Below are positions 16,757 to 25,274 of a stretch of DNA of 44,128 nt, one piece after another. The notes under the pieces are model-generated. The model did no database searches, had not been told where the DNA came from, and saw only the letters and a list, made by a program, of their open reading frames with translations. The translations under genes and the position numbers were made by a program. Position 1 is the first letter of the stretch, and every line of letters begins with the position of its first letter. Source of the DNA: Dehalococcoidia bacterium (lineage in GTDB: Bacteria; Chloroflexota; Dehalococcoidia; UBA2979); NCBI GenBank assembly GCA_029246995.1, contig JAQWMB010000024.1, positions 1-44,128 of the forward strand, in the 5' to 3' direction.

Positions 16757-18019
16757 TTACTTGTCTGTAATATTTCGTGGCTCTTTTGTAATTCTAACTT
16801 TCTTGATTCTATGACCGCGAATTGATAAAACTTTAATATGTAGATCGTTGTTTTCGTTATTTGTTTCTATTTTTATTTGATCTCCAGGAATAGCTATTCT
16901 TCCTAATTCTGTTAAGATTAGTCCGCCTATACTATCAAAATCATCATGGTCTTCTTGAAATTTTATAAATTCATTTATTCCCAAGATGTCTTTTAATTCA
17001 TCGATTGGAATGCTTGCATCAACAATTAATTCGTTGGTTGATAATTGTTCAACTTCATTTTGTTCTTCATCGTACTCGTCAGAAATTTCACCCACTATCT
17101 CTTCAACTAAATCCTCGACAGTTACAACTCCTGCAGTACCACCGTATTCATCAACGACTATTCCTAAATGAACTTGATTAACTCTAAAATCAGTTAAGAG
17201 AGCATCAGCTTTTCTTGATTCCGGTACAAAAAATGGCGGGCGTAAAATAGATCGTATTTCTTCAAGGCTACTTAAGAGCAGTAAATCTTTTGCATATAAT
17301 ATTCCTATAATAATATCAATATTTGTTTCATAAACAGGTATTCGTGAATATCCAGATTTAGCAATTGTTTCGGTTGCTTCATCTAAGCTTGTATTTACTG
17401 ATATAGCAGTGAGATCAGTTCTTGGCGACATTAATTCTCTTGCAGTTTGATTGTTCATTTGCAACACGCCTTTAATCATGCCTCTTTCTCTGATATACAA
17501 ATTATTGTTCGCTTGGTAGTCTAGTATGTTTAATAATTCGTCAATTGGACTGGGTTCCACTAATTCAATATTCCTACCTAATAACTTAGTCATGAGAGAC
17601 ACTGGTCTTGTCATGATCCAAACAAAAGGAGTGTAAATTAATAATATAAAATCAATTAGTTTTGATAATCTAAATCCAACGAATTCTGGATTCATTAACG
17701 CAAGTGAGCGTGCAGTTTGTCTAATCAGACTAGCAGCAATAATAATAATGATAATAGCTAGTATGCTTTTGGTAACATTATTTGTTATAAGATCGATTTG
17801 AATTGAAAAAAGCATGGTTACTATAACTAGCATGCTTGTTGAGGCAGCTGAAATAGCACTTAATATTAATTGGCGATTATTGATGTATTTACCTAAAATT
17901 GTTGATAAATTATTCGTTGATGCAGGAGTTCTTCTTCTGCTTATTGCAGTAACACTAGCTTCAGAGAAAGCTAAAAAAAGTAGAATTAGTGACACAAGTG
18001 TTAGTAAAAGCAGAGTCAA
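16757..18019 (-). CDS. CNNM/CorC-type membrane protein with CBS domain pair
   Basis: A 420-residue protein of the hemolysin-C/CNNM family. The N-terminal membrane domain (about residues 1-150) has roughly four spans and the family-like segment SEASVTAISRRR. Two CBS motifs follow, beginning at LMSPRTDLTAIS and continuing through YSRIPVYE and GIVVDEYGGTAGVVTVEDL. A C-terminal CorC_HlyC domain lies after DEYDEE. Relatives act in magnesium or cobalt efflux. The start is TTG at 18019, the first possible codon after an in-frame stop three codons upstream, and lacks a clear ribosome binding site. The gene lies between glmU and topA, with hairpin-forming repeats in both gaps. Confidence 0.87.
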   Translation of the reverse strand: MTLLLLTLVSLILLFLAFSEASVTAISRRRTPASTNNLSTILGKYINNRQLILSAISAASTSMLVIVTMLFSIQIDLITNNVTKSILAIIIIIIAASLIRQTARSLALMNPEFVGFRLSKLIDFILLIYTPFVWIMTRPVSLMTKLLGRNIELVEPSPIDELLNILDYQANNNLYIRERGMIKGVLQMNNQTARELMSPRTDLTAISVNTSLDEATETIAKSGYSRIPVYETNIDIIIGILYAKDLLLLSSLEEIRSILRPPFFVPESRKADALLTDFRVNQVHLGIVVDEYGGTAGVVTVEDLVEEIVGEISDEYDEEQNEVEQLSTNELIVDASIPIDELKDILGINEFIKFQEDHDDFDSIGGLILTELGRIAIPGDQIKIETNNENNDLHIKVLSIRGHRIKKVRITKEPRNITDK

Positions 18020-18033
18020 GATTTATAGATATA

Positions 18034-18053
18034 CATTCAAAATAATTTGAATG
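18034..18053 (-). repeat. 8-bp perfect inverted repeat between glmU and the CBS protein
   Basis: CATTCAAA (18034-18041) and TTTGAATG (18046-18053) flank a four-base loop, 15 bases before the TTG start of the CBS-domain gene. In the direction of transcription it follows glmU. No U-run is adjacent. It is one of several similar AT-rich hairpins in gaps of this block. Confidence 0.45.
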
Positions 18054-18092
18054 CCCTTTCCTGTTTAGATATCAGTATACAAATTATATATA

Positions 18093-19415
18093 TTATTTCA
18101 ATAATTTTCCAGGATTTCCTACCCATGTTTGACTATTAGGAATATTTTTATTTATTACAGAGCCTGCTCCGACATAGGCATTATTTCCTATTACGACTGG
18201 AGCAATTAGAGTTGAATTACTTCCAATAAATGTATTACTACCTATAGAAGTTTTGTGTTTTTTCATACCACTATAATTTGCTGTAACAGTTCCTGCACCA
18301 ATGTTTACAGATTGTTTTAATTCAGAATCTCCGATGTATGCAAAATGGCCAATTTTAGATTTATTACCAATTGTTGAATTTTTGATCTCTACATTTGTGC
18401 CTATAGTTACATCATTCATAATTAATGATTTTGGTCTAATATGTGAATAAGGTCCTATTTTAACATTATTCTTTAAAGTGGAATCAATGATACGGGAATC
18501 AACTATATGGGCATTATTACCAACTTGAGAATTGCTAATGACTGCCCCAGGACCAATAGTACAATCTTTGCCAATTATTGAATCTTTTTCAATAAAGGTA
18601 TTTGGCAAAATGATTGTACCTGCTTTTATTGTTACATCATGTTGAATGTATGTAGTATTAGAGTCTTGAATCTGCACTCCTTTATTTATTAGCTTTGCAT
18701 TAATATTATTTTGGATTTTTTTTGAGACAAGATCTAATTGCTCATCAGTGTTTATTTGCAATGCTTCATCTGTGTTACCTAAATGAAGTAATGTGATATC
18801 CTGGTTGTTTTTTCTTGCAATTTCTAATATTGAAGTAAACTGTAATTCCTTATTCGATGCTTTTTGAATTTTGTTGATATTATTTAATAACCATAAATTA
18901 TCAACGGCATAAATTCCAGCATTTAATTTATCACTCTCTGAATAGGGAGCATTCTCTTCTATTTTTTCTACAATGCTATTTTTTATTATCATTTTTCCAT
19001 AGCCTGAATACTTTTTACCTGAGACTGTAGTTACTGTCATTACGCTATTGTTTTGCTCATGTTTTTTAATAATTTTCTTTATCAACCTAGTTGTGATCAG
19101 AGGCAGATCTCCATTAATAATAAGTGAATATTTGTAATTATTAATAATTTTCCTTGATACCTTTATTGCATCGCCAGTACCGTAAGCATGCTTTTGGCTT
19201 ACTATGATTGTTTTTTTATCGAGATTATCAGCGAATTTTTTTATTAAATCTTCTGGAACTACAATTGCATTATTCACAATACCAGCATTTTTTATTGTTG
19301 ATATAATAATATCTGCTGTAATTTTTCCGGATAATTTATGCAAAGCTTTATGCTCGCTGGATTTAAAGCGAGAACTTTTTCCTCCTGATAAAGAAAGTGA
19401 AATCCATTTTTTCAT
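18093..19415 (-). CDS. glmU: Bifunctional N-acetylglucosamine-1-P uridyltransferase / glucosamine-1-P acetyltransferase
   Basis: Makes UDP-GlcNAc from glucosamine-1-phosphate for cell-wall synthesis. The N-terminal half is a nucleotidyltransferase, seen in LSLSGGKSSRFKSSEHKAL, YGTGDAIKVS, INGDLPLI and LNAGIYAVD. The C-terminal half is a left-handed beta-helix with hexapeptide repeats, ending in IGPYSHIRP, IGHFAYIGDS, GAGTVTANYSGMKKHKT and IGSNTFIGSNSTLIAPV. At 440 residues it is slightly short. The first loop departs from the usual GxGTRM and PKxL motifs (GGKSSRF and HKAL here), so the uridyltransferase half is divergent, though the Lys is kept. The ATG has AAGGAAG at good spacing. It heads the minus-strand block. 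Confidence 0.9.
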   Translation of the reverse strand: MKKWISLSLSGGKSSRFKSSEHKALHKLSGKITADIIISTIKNAGIVNNAIVVPEDLIKKFADNLDKKTIIVSQKHAYGTGDAIKVSRKIINNYKYSLIINGDLPLITTRLIKKIIKKHEQNNSVMTVTTVSGKKYSGYGKMIIKNSIVEKIEENAPYSESDKLNAGIYAVDNLWLLNNINKIQKASNKELQFTSILEIARKNNQDITLLHLGNTDEALQINTDEQLDLVSKKIQNNINAKLINKGVQIQDSNTTYIQHDVTIKAGTIILPNTFIEKDSIIGKDCTIGPGAVISNSQVGNNAHIVDSRIIDSTLKNNVKIGPYSHIRPKSLIMNDVTIGTNVEIKNSTIGNKSKIGHFAYIGDSELKQSVNIGAGTVTANYSGMKKHKTSIGSNTFIGSNSTLIAPVVIGNNAYVGAGSVINKNIPNSQTWVGNPGKLLK

Positions 19416-19480
19416 TATATTCTTCCTTATGCATTTTATACAATTACAATATAGTTTTAAAAAGCATTCAATAACGTATG

Positions 19481-19508
19481 TTTACAGTGTTATATTGGTT
19501 ATTATATT
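19481..19508 (+). promoter_or_regulatory. Candidate sigma-70 type promoter of alaS
   Basis: TTTACA (19481-19486), a 16-base spacer and TATATT (19503-19508) lie in the divergent glmU/alaS gap. Transcription would begin near 19515, leaving about 18 bases that contain the AAGG ribosome binding site before the TTG start. No T-box-like leader fits in this short distance. Confidence 0.5.
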
Positions 19509-19532
19509 GCATAAATACAATTTAAGGTCAAC

Positions 19533-22187
19533 TTGTTGCTTGTTAATGATATACGAAATAATTTTATAAATTTTTTTGAAGAGCGCGATCATCTTCGCAT
19601 TCCTTCTTCCTCATTAGTTCCACACAACGATCCATCTTTAATGTTTACAACAGCAGGCATGGTTCAATTTAAGCCATATTTTATGGGTGTAGATAAACCT
19701 CCGGCTAATCGTTTAACCTCCATTCAAAAATGTTTTCGTACTACTGATATTGAGCTTGTCGGAGATTTGAATCATTTGACTTTTTTTGAAATGCTGGGTA
19801 ATTTTTCTGTTGGTGATTATTATAAGGATGATGCAATTAAATGGGCATGGGATTTTTTAGTGAATGAATTATCAATTGATAAAAGTAAGTTATGGGCAAC
19901 AGTTTATAAAGATGATGATGAGGCATTTGATCTTTGGAAAAAAATAGGTATTCCAGAGAAAAAAATACTTCGTTATACTTCTGAGCAAGGAAATTGGTGG
20001 GGTCCTCCAGGTACTAGTGGCCCATGTGGCCCATGTTCTGAGTTACATTATGATTTTGGTGAACCAAATAAAGTTACAAAAAACTATCAACCTAATAATG
20101 ATCACCCTGCACTAGATTCAGGTCGATTTTTAGAAATATGGAATCTTGTTTTTATGAGTTTTTTTCAAAATGAAGATGGTTCTCGTAAACCATTGCCAGC
20201 TACTAACATAGATACGGGCGCAGGCCTGGAAAGATTAGCTAGCGTTGTCACGGGTGTTAAATCAGTTTATGAGACGGATGAATTGAGTAAGCTTTTGCCT
20301 GTTACTTTTGATGCAGTACAATATAGCCAACAATCTGTCAAAGATGAAGATTTTTTTTGGATACGTTCAATTTCAGAGCACGCAAGAGCACTTTCTTTTC
20401 TTATATCAGATGGAGTGCACCCTTCCAATGATGGTCGAGGATACATTTTACGTCGTTTATTACGTAGAGCTGTTTATGGTGGATATAAACTTGGAAAGAA
20501 AACACCATTTTTGTCATCAATTGTTAAAGAATCCATTCAGCTGAGTCAAAGTTATTATCCTGAAATTAAAGATCAGGAGCAATTAATTTTAAATCTTATA
20601 GGAAATGAAGAATCAAGATTTCAAGATACATTATCTAAAGGGATTAACTTACTTGAAGAACAAATATCTACAATTGGCTCTCATAAGGAATTATCTGGGG
20701 AAATCGCCTTTAAATTATATGATACACACGGCTTACCTTATGAGCTTGTTAAGGAGATTTCTCGACAAAATAATATTACTGTGAATGAAGAAGAATATAA
20801 CAAGTACATGATAAAGCAACAAGCAAGATCAAGATCTAGTATTACTGTAAGTAATAATAATGATAACCAACTAAGCGAACAAATTTCTAATATGGAACCT
20901 ACTGAATTTATTGGATATGAATTAGTCAGTAATGATGCTCTTGCATTGAATGTTTTTGAAGAAGATCGTGATGGGATGATCGTAACAAATGTAATCTTAA
21001 ATCAAACTGCAATGTACCCAGAGGGGGGTGGTCAAGTTGCTGACAAAGGAGCTATTACTAGCAAGAATGGCACTTTTGAAGTCGAAGATGTTCAATCATT
21101 TGGTGGTGTTATTGTTCATACTGGACAATTTGCTAATGGCTCATTTAAAAATGGTGATAAAGTGAAAGTAACAGTAAATAATAGTTTACGACTTTCTGCA
21201 GCAGCTAATCACACTGCAACTCATTTGCTTTTTGCTGCATTGAAAAATCTATTAGGAAGCCATGTTAAGCAAGCTGGTTCATATGTAGGGCCTGATAGAT
21301 TGCGCTTTGATTATACAACCACTAGTACGCCTTCGATTGATCTTTTAAATAATATTCAAAGCATGGTGAATGCAAAGATACGAGAAAATATTCATAGTCA
21401 TGTAGAAGAAATGGACTATGACGCAGCACTTCAGACTGGAGCCAGTGCTTTTTTTGGTGATAAATATTCTTCTGTTGTTCGAGTTGTAGAGTTTTGTGAA
21501 TCTCGTGGTTCATCTCAGGCTGACGATAATAGCTGTTTTAGTAAGGAATTATGTGGTGGAACACACCTTACTTCCACGGGTCAAGCTGGACTATTTATTA
21601 TACTCTCAGACAGTTCTATTGGCTCTGGCATTAGAAGAATTGAAGCTATTACAGGAGAAATTGCTGATAACTTTCTTACTCAGCAATTAAATCTTATTAA
21701 TACTTTGGGTGATAAATTAAAAATTCCTTCCAATGAGATCATAAATAGAGTAGATAATCTTGAAAAACAAATTAAGGATGCTAATACTTTAGTAGAAGAA
21801 CTTGAAGCTAAAGTGCAAAAAAGTAATGCCAGTCAATATATTGACCAAGCAATAGAATACAAAGATATTAAAATTATAAAAGAATTTATTCAAGCAACTA
21901 ATCCAGAATCTTTAAAAATTCTTATAGATGAAATTCGAAAAAATTCTTCAAAAACCATAGTGCTTTTATCTTCCATTTACAATGACAAAGCTCAGCTGCT
22001 TATTGGTGTGAGTGGTGATTTAATTGATAGAGGTCTCCATGCTGGAAACCTAGTAAAAGAAGGTTCAAAAATTCTAGGCGGTGGTGGCGGAGGTAAATCA
22101 ACTTTTGCTCAAGGCGGAGGTGATAATATTAAGCATGCTGAGGAAGTTTTAAATATGCTATCAGAACAAATAAAAAATATCATCTAG
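19533..22187 (+). CDS. alaS: Alanyl-tRNA synthetase
   Basis: An 884-residue class II synthetase that charges tRNA-Ala. Class II motifs appear in the first 250 residues (SSSLVPHNDPSLMFTTAGM, HLTFFEMLGNFSVGDYYK, GPPGTSGPCGPCSELHYDF, NIDTGAGLERLA). The editing domain has the zinc-binding HTATH at about residue 560 and CGGTH at about residue 674. A coiled-coil segment and the C-Ala domain with GGGGGGKSTFAQGGG close the protein. There is no ATG near the expected N-terminus; TTG at 19533 (or the adjacent TTG at 19536) follows AAGG at suitable spacing and precedes VNDIRNNFINFFEERDH, where the family starts. It leads the plus-strand block with ruvX and mltG. Confidence 0.97.
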   Translation: MLLVNDIRNNFINFFEERDHLRIPSSSLVPHNDPSLMFTTAGMVQFKPYFMGVDKPPANRLTSIQKCFRTTDIELVGDLNHLTFFEMLGNFSVGDYYKDDAIKWAWDFLVNELSIDKSKLWATVYKDDDEAFDLWKKIGIPEKKILRYTSEQGNWWGPPGTSGPCGPCSELHYDFGEPNKVTKNYQPNNDHPALDSGRFLEIWNLVFMSFFQNEDGSRKPLPATNIDTGAGLERLASVVTGVKSVYETDELSKLLPVTFDAVQYSQQSVKDEDFFWIRSISEHARALSFLISDGVHPSNDGRGYILRRLLRRAVYGGYKLGKKTPFLSSIVKESIQLSQSYYPEIKDQEQLILNLIGNEESRFQDTLSKGINLLEEQISTIGSHKELSGEIAFKLYDTHGLPYELVKEISRQNNITVNEEEYNKYMIKQQARSRSSITVSNNNDNQLSEQISNMEPTEFIGYELVSNDALALNVFEEDRDGMIVTNVILNQTAMYPEGGGQVADKGAITSKNGTFEVEDVQSFGGVIVHTGQFANGSFKNGDKVKVTVNNSLRLSAAANHTATHLLFAALKNLLGSHVKQAGSYVGPDRLRFDYTTTSTPSIDLLNNIQSMVNAKIRENIHSHVEEMDYDAALQTGASAFFGDKYSSVVRVVEFCESRGSSQADDNSCFSKELCGGTHLTSTGQAGLFIILSDSSIGSGIRRIEAITGEIADNFLTQQLNLINTLGDKLKIPSNEIINRVDNLEKQIKDANTLVEELEAKVQKSNASQYIDQAIEYKDIKIIKEFIQATNPESLKILIDEIRKNSSKTIVLLSSIYNDKAQLLIGVSGDLIDRGLHAGNLVKEGSKILGGGGGGKSTFAQGGGDNIKHAEEVLNMLSEQIKNII

Positions 22188-22225
22188 TTTGTTTTGTGAT
22201 AGCAGATTCTAAATTAGGGACAATA

Positions 22226-22609
22226 ATGAGGTGGATAGGTGTAGATTATGGGGACTCATATTTAGGTGTTGCAGTTTCTAATGCCACTAATACCATGTCA
22301 GTTCCTATAGCAGTAATTCCCACAGCAGAATGTCTAGGCTATTTTCAATCAATGTTGCAAGAAGATGAATTTCAAGGATTTGTTATAGGTCTGCCTATTC
22401 TTTTATCTGGTAGAGAAGGTGAATTAGCTGAACGCTCTAGAAGTTTTGGCTATCATTTAATAAAAAATTTCAACTTAAAAATTTTATATGAAGATGAGCG
22501 TTTTACTACGAAGCAATCTGAATTATTACCGAAAAAAAAAGGAAAAAGGACAGATGACATCGCTGCATCTATTATTTTACAGCAATATCTTGATAGAAAA
22601 AAGGAGTAA
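22226..22609 (+). CDS. ruvX: Holliday-junction resolvase-like protein RuvX/YqgF
   Basis: A 127-residue RNase H-fold protein of the YqgF family, implicated in 16S rRNA 5' end maturation and possibly junction resolution. Key parts are IGVDYGDSYLGVAVSN with the first catalytic Asp, VIGLPILLSGREGE, ILYEDERFTT with the catalytic Glu, and DDIAASIILQQYL with the last Asp. ATG 22226 is chosen because AGGGAC stands about six bases upstream; a GTG ten codons earlier is in frame but would extend beyond the family N-terminus. It sits between alaS and mltG, an order seen in many bacteria. Confidence 0.93.
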   Translation: MRWIGVDYGDSYLGVAVSNATNTMSVPIAVIPTAECLGYFQSMLQEDEFQGFVIGLPILLSGREGELAERSRSFGYHLIKNFNLKILYEDERFTTKQSELLPKKKGKRTDDIAASIILQQYLDRKKE

Positions 22610-22612
22610 TAA

Positions 22613-23719
22613 TTGCAAGACTTGTTATCAAAAAGAACCATGAATTTACTAATATATTTCACCTTTTTATGTTATTTAGTTCTTGCTTATTTAGTAATGA
22701 ATTATTTTTTTTCAAATCAGAATTATGTGCATTCGATTAGAGAAGTTCAAGACAATATGCAGGATTCTCAAATAGTTGAATTAAATATTGTACCTGGAGA
22801 CAATTCAAACGATATTTATCGAAAAATAGATGCATTGGACATTTCTATTGATACAGATAAGTTTGCTTTTTTTGTCTCAATTTATGATGTAGGTTCTAAA
22901 TTACAAGCAGGTAAATATAAAATTGCAAATAATCAGATTCCTCTTTCTTTAATGTATTTACTTTTAGAAGGGCCTATTCCTACTGATCTTGTTACTTTTC
23001 CTGAAGGATTAAGAATTGAAGAGATTGGCAATATTTTAGTTGATAATGAAATTATTGAATATGATGAATGGGAAAAATTTATGGAAGAATCTATAGACCA
23101 TACACTTGTAGATTTAATTGGCATAGCATCAAACAGTGAGCTTAATGGTTATTTGATGCCTGCAAGTTATGATATAGATAGCTCTGATTCTCTTGATAAA
23201 ATTATTTTATTAATGCTTAACGAACTTGAAAGCAGGATATTGGATAAGTATGAGTCTTTGAATATTGCGAGCTTCAACGATCAAAACCTTTCATTAAAAG
23301 AAATCATTATTCTCGCATCTATGATAGAACGAGAGTCTGTGCTAATTGAGGAGCAACCAATTATTTCATCTGTATTACGTAATCGATTAAAAAAAAATAT
23401 GCTTTTGCAATCTGATCCTACAGTACAATATGCCATAACTTCTAAAACAAGCGTCCGTAAATATGGATGGTGGAAACAAAATTTAACATACGAAGATCTT
23501 GATCAAGATTCAGCATACAATACATATGTTTACAAAGGTCTTCCTATTGCACCAATTGCGAATCCAGGTTTTAATGCAATTATCGCTGCTATGGAACCAG
23601 CAGAAACAGATTTTATTTTTTTTGTTGCAAGTGAAAAATGTGACGGGAGTCATAGGTTTTCTGAAACACTTAAAGAACATAATAATTGGGTTGCGCAATA
23701 TGAAAAAAATTGCACATAA
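22613..23719 (+). CDS. mltG: Endolytic murein transglycosylase
   Basis: A 368-residue YceG-family enzyme that cuts nascent peptidoglycan strands and so sets glycan length. One N-terminal span (about residues 12-32) anchors it, leaving the catalytic domain outside. Visible features are a LysM-like stretch around PGDNSNDIYRK, TFPEGLRIEEIG, NGYLMPASYDI, the catalytic Glu in IILASMIERES, NRLKKNMLLQSDPTVQYA and the closing GLPIAPIANPGFNAIIAA. The start is TTG, placed exactly six bases after a perfect AAGGAG that overlaps the ruvX stop region. Length and motif order are normal. Confidence 0.94.
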   Translation: MQDLLSKRTMNLLIYFTFLCYLVLAYLVMNYFFSNQNYVHSIREVQDNMQDSQIVELNIVPGDNSNDIYRKIDALDISIDTDKFAFFVSIYDVGSKLQAGKYKIANNQIPLSLMYLLLEGPIPTDLVTFPEGLRIEEIGNILVDNEIIEYDEWEKFMEESIDHTLVDLIGIASNSELNGYLMPASYDIDSSDSLDKIILLMLNELESRILDKYESLNIASFNDQNLSLKEIIILASMIERESVLIEEQPIISSVLRNRLKKNMLLQSDPTVQYAITSKTSVRKYGWWKQNLTYEDLDQDSAYNTYVYKGLPIAPIANPGFNAIIAAMEPAETDFIFFVASEKCDGSHRFSETLKEHNNWVAQYEKNCT

Positions 23720-23739
23720 AATAATGTAGGACTAAGAAG

Positions 23740-24594
23740 ATGATAAAAATTGGATTACTGGGAAAATCTTTAGGGCATTCTATTTCACCATTACTTCATG
23801 CAAATGCTTTTAATGACCTCAATTTGGAACATCAATATAAAATTTGGGATATAGAAGAATCAAAAATAGCCTCTTTTATACAGGAAATAAAAGACACAGA
23901 AGTTAAAGGTTTCAATATAACAATTCCATACAAAGAAGCAATTTTGCCATTTATGGATGAAATTGACCCTGTTGCAATGTCTATTGGAGCAGTTAACACT
24001 GTCCATAATATTAATGGGAAACTTTTTGGATTTAATACTGATATCTTGGGCATTCAAAAAACATTCGAGATTGCACATACGAGCTTAAATAACAAGCGTG
24101 TGATTATCATTGGAGCTGGCGGAGCAGCCAAAAGCATCATATATTATTTAAATTCTCAAAATATTAAATATTTAGATATTTTTAATAGAACAAAAGATAG
24201 AGCTTGTAATCTTGCAATAGATTTTCATAAACAAAATGCTGTGTCTTGCCATGATTTTAATGATGTTGATGTAATTAAAATTGTTGAACAAGGAGATATT
24301 ATAATTAATGCAACACCTTATGGCATGGCAGAATCTCAACTTGTTGAGCAATTGCCACCAATAAATGCTGGTTTACCATGGGATCAGTGCATATCTAAAA
24401 AGCAGCTTTTTTTTGATCTTGTTTATAATCCTCAGGTGACGCCTTTTTTAGAGATAGCAATGAATGTAGGAGCTAATTTCATTGGTGGATTAAACATGCT
24501 AGTATTCCAGGCAGCAAAGTCTTTTGAAATATGGAATGAAAAAAAACCTAATGAACGAAAGATGTTTTTAGCAGCCAAGGATGCTTTAAAATAA
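23740..24594 (+). CDS. aroE: Shikimate dehydrogenase (NADP)
   Basis: Reduces 3-dehydroshikimate to shikimate. The 284-residue protein shows the substrate-binding GKSLGHSISPLLHANAF, NITIPYKEAILPFMDEID with the catalytic Lys, GFNTDILGIQ with the catalytic Asp, the nucleotide-binding IGAGGAAKSII, an NRTKDRA-type motif that favours NADP, and the C-terminal GGLNMLVFQAAKSFEIW. An ATG with purine-rich AGGA upstream starts the gene. It opens an aro group continuing with an unknown membrane protein, aroC and the aroK-aroB fusion. Confidence 0.96.
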   Translation: MIKIGLLGKSLGHSISPLLHANAFNDLNLEHQYKIWDIEESKIASFIQEIKDTEVKGFNITIPYKEAILPFMDEIDPVAMSIGAVNTVHNINGKLFGFNTDILGIQKTFEIAHTSLNNKRVIIIGAGGAAKSIIYYLNSQNIKYLDIFNRTKDRACNLAIDFHKQNAVSCHDFNDVDVIKIVEQGDIIINATPYGMAESQLVEQLPPINAGLPWDQCISKKQLFFDLVYNPQVTPFLEIAMNVGANFIGGLNMLVFQAAKSFEIWNEKKPNERKMFLAAKDALK

Positions 24595-24616
24595 TAATTG
24601 AGTAAGAGGAGATTAT

Positions 24617-25228
24617 ATGGTCATTATTGGAATTTTATTTACCTTAATTATGACTATTTATTTTGGAGTTGTTGTATTCCAAGGAAAATTTGCTTCAAAA
24701 GTGTGGTTGGAAAATATTGAAAATGAAAATCAAGAAACAATTGAAGCTGCAGTTCAACAGGCATTTGAATCATGGAGAAGGCCAAAGAAAAATGACAATA
24801 TACCTATTGCTGATTGGTCCTCTATTGAAACAATGGAAATCAAACGAGTGACTAAAGAAAAATGTAGAGTATCCATTGTAAGTGGTCCTGATATACGTAT
24901 CATTGATGGTAGTCGGAAGCAAATTGGTAATACAACTTCTGTTGCGAGTAGATCTGCAATTATGCTTGCTGAGCGGCTTTTCTTTGAAGTTCCTTTCTTA
25001 ATGTTTAATGAATTACAAATTGATGTTTATGAATTACCAACTAATTCTTTATCAAATCGAAAATGCGTTTTAACAACTCAAATCAATCGTAATCAAGCTA
25101 ATGCTACAGACTGGGATAGCTTTATGAATGAACAAGCAATGTCTCAGACTTTATTAAGCTGGAATACAAAGATTCGTCATGATAACATAAAAGAAGTTGA
25201 TCCTGAAATTAATGCTATATTGTATTAA
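24617..25228 (+). CDS. Unknown membrane-anchored protein in the aro cluster
   Basis: I do not recognise this 203-residue protein. One N-terminal span (about residues 2-22, IGILFTLIMTIYFGVVVF) is followed by a soluble region of about 180 residues with mixed alpha/beta character and only two cysteines in the body (in KEKCRVS and NRKCVLT). It has no lipobox and no known catalytic motif. The ATG follows GAGGAG at good spacing, 22 bases after the aroE stop and 46 before aroC, so it is co-transcribed with the shikimate genes. It could be a small assembly or regulatory protein, or an unrelated passenger. Composition matches its neighbours, so recent transfer is unlikely. Confidence 0.75.
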   Translation: MVIIGILFTLIMTIYFGVVVFQGKFASKVWLENIENENQETIEAAVQQAFESWRRPKKNDNIPIADWSSIETMEIKRVTKEKCRVSIVSGPDIRIIDGSRKQIGNTTSVASRSAIMLAERLFFEVPFLMFNELQIDVYELPTNSLSNRKCVLTTQINRNQANATDWDSFMNEQAMSQTLLSWNTKIRHDNIKEVDPEINAILY

Positions 25229-25274
25229 TTCAATATTTGATTAACATTATTGGTTTAATTGCGTTTTAATTTTT

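Noticed and set aside
19416-19532. T-box or other aminoacyl-tRNA-sensing leader before alaS
   Set aside because: The gap is 117 bases and the likely promoter leaves under 20 bases of leader. The same holds in substance for pheS and thrS.
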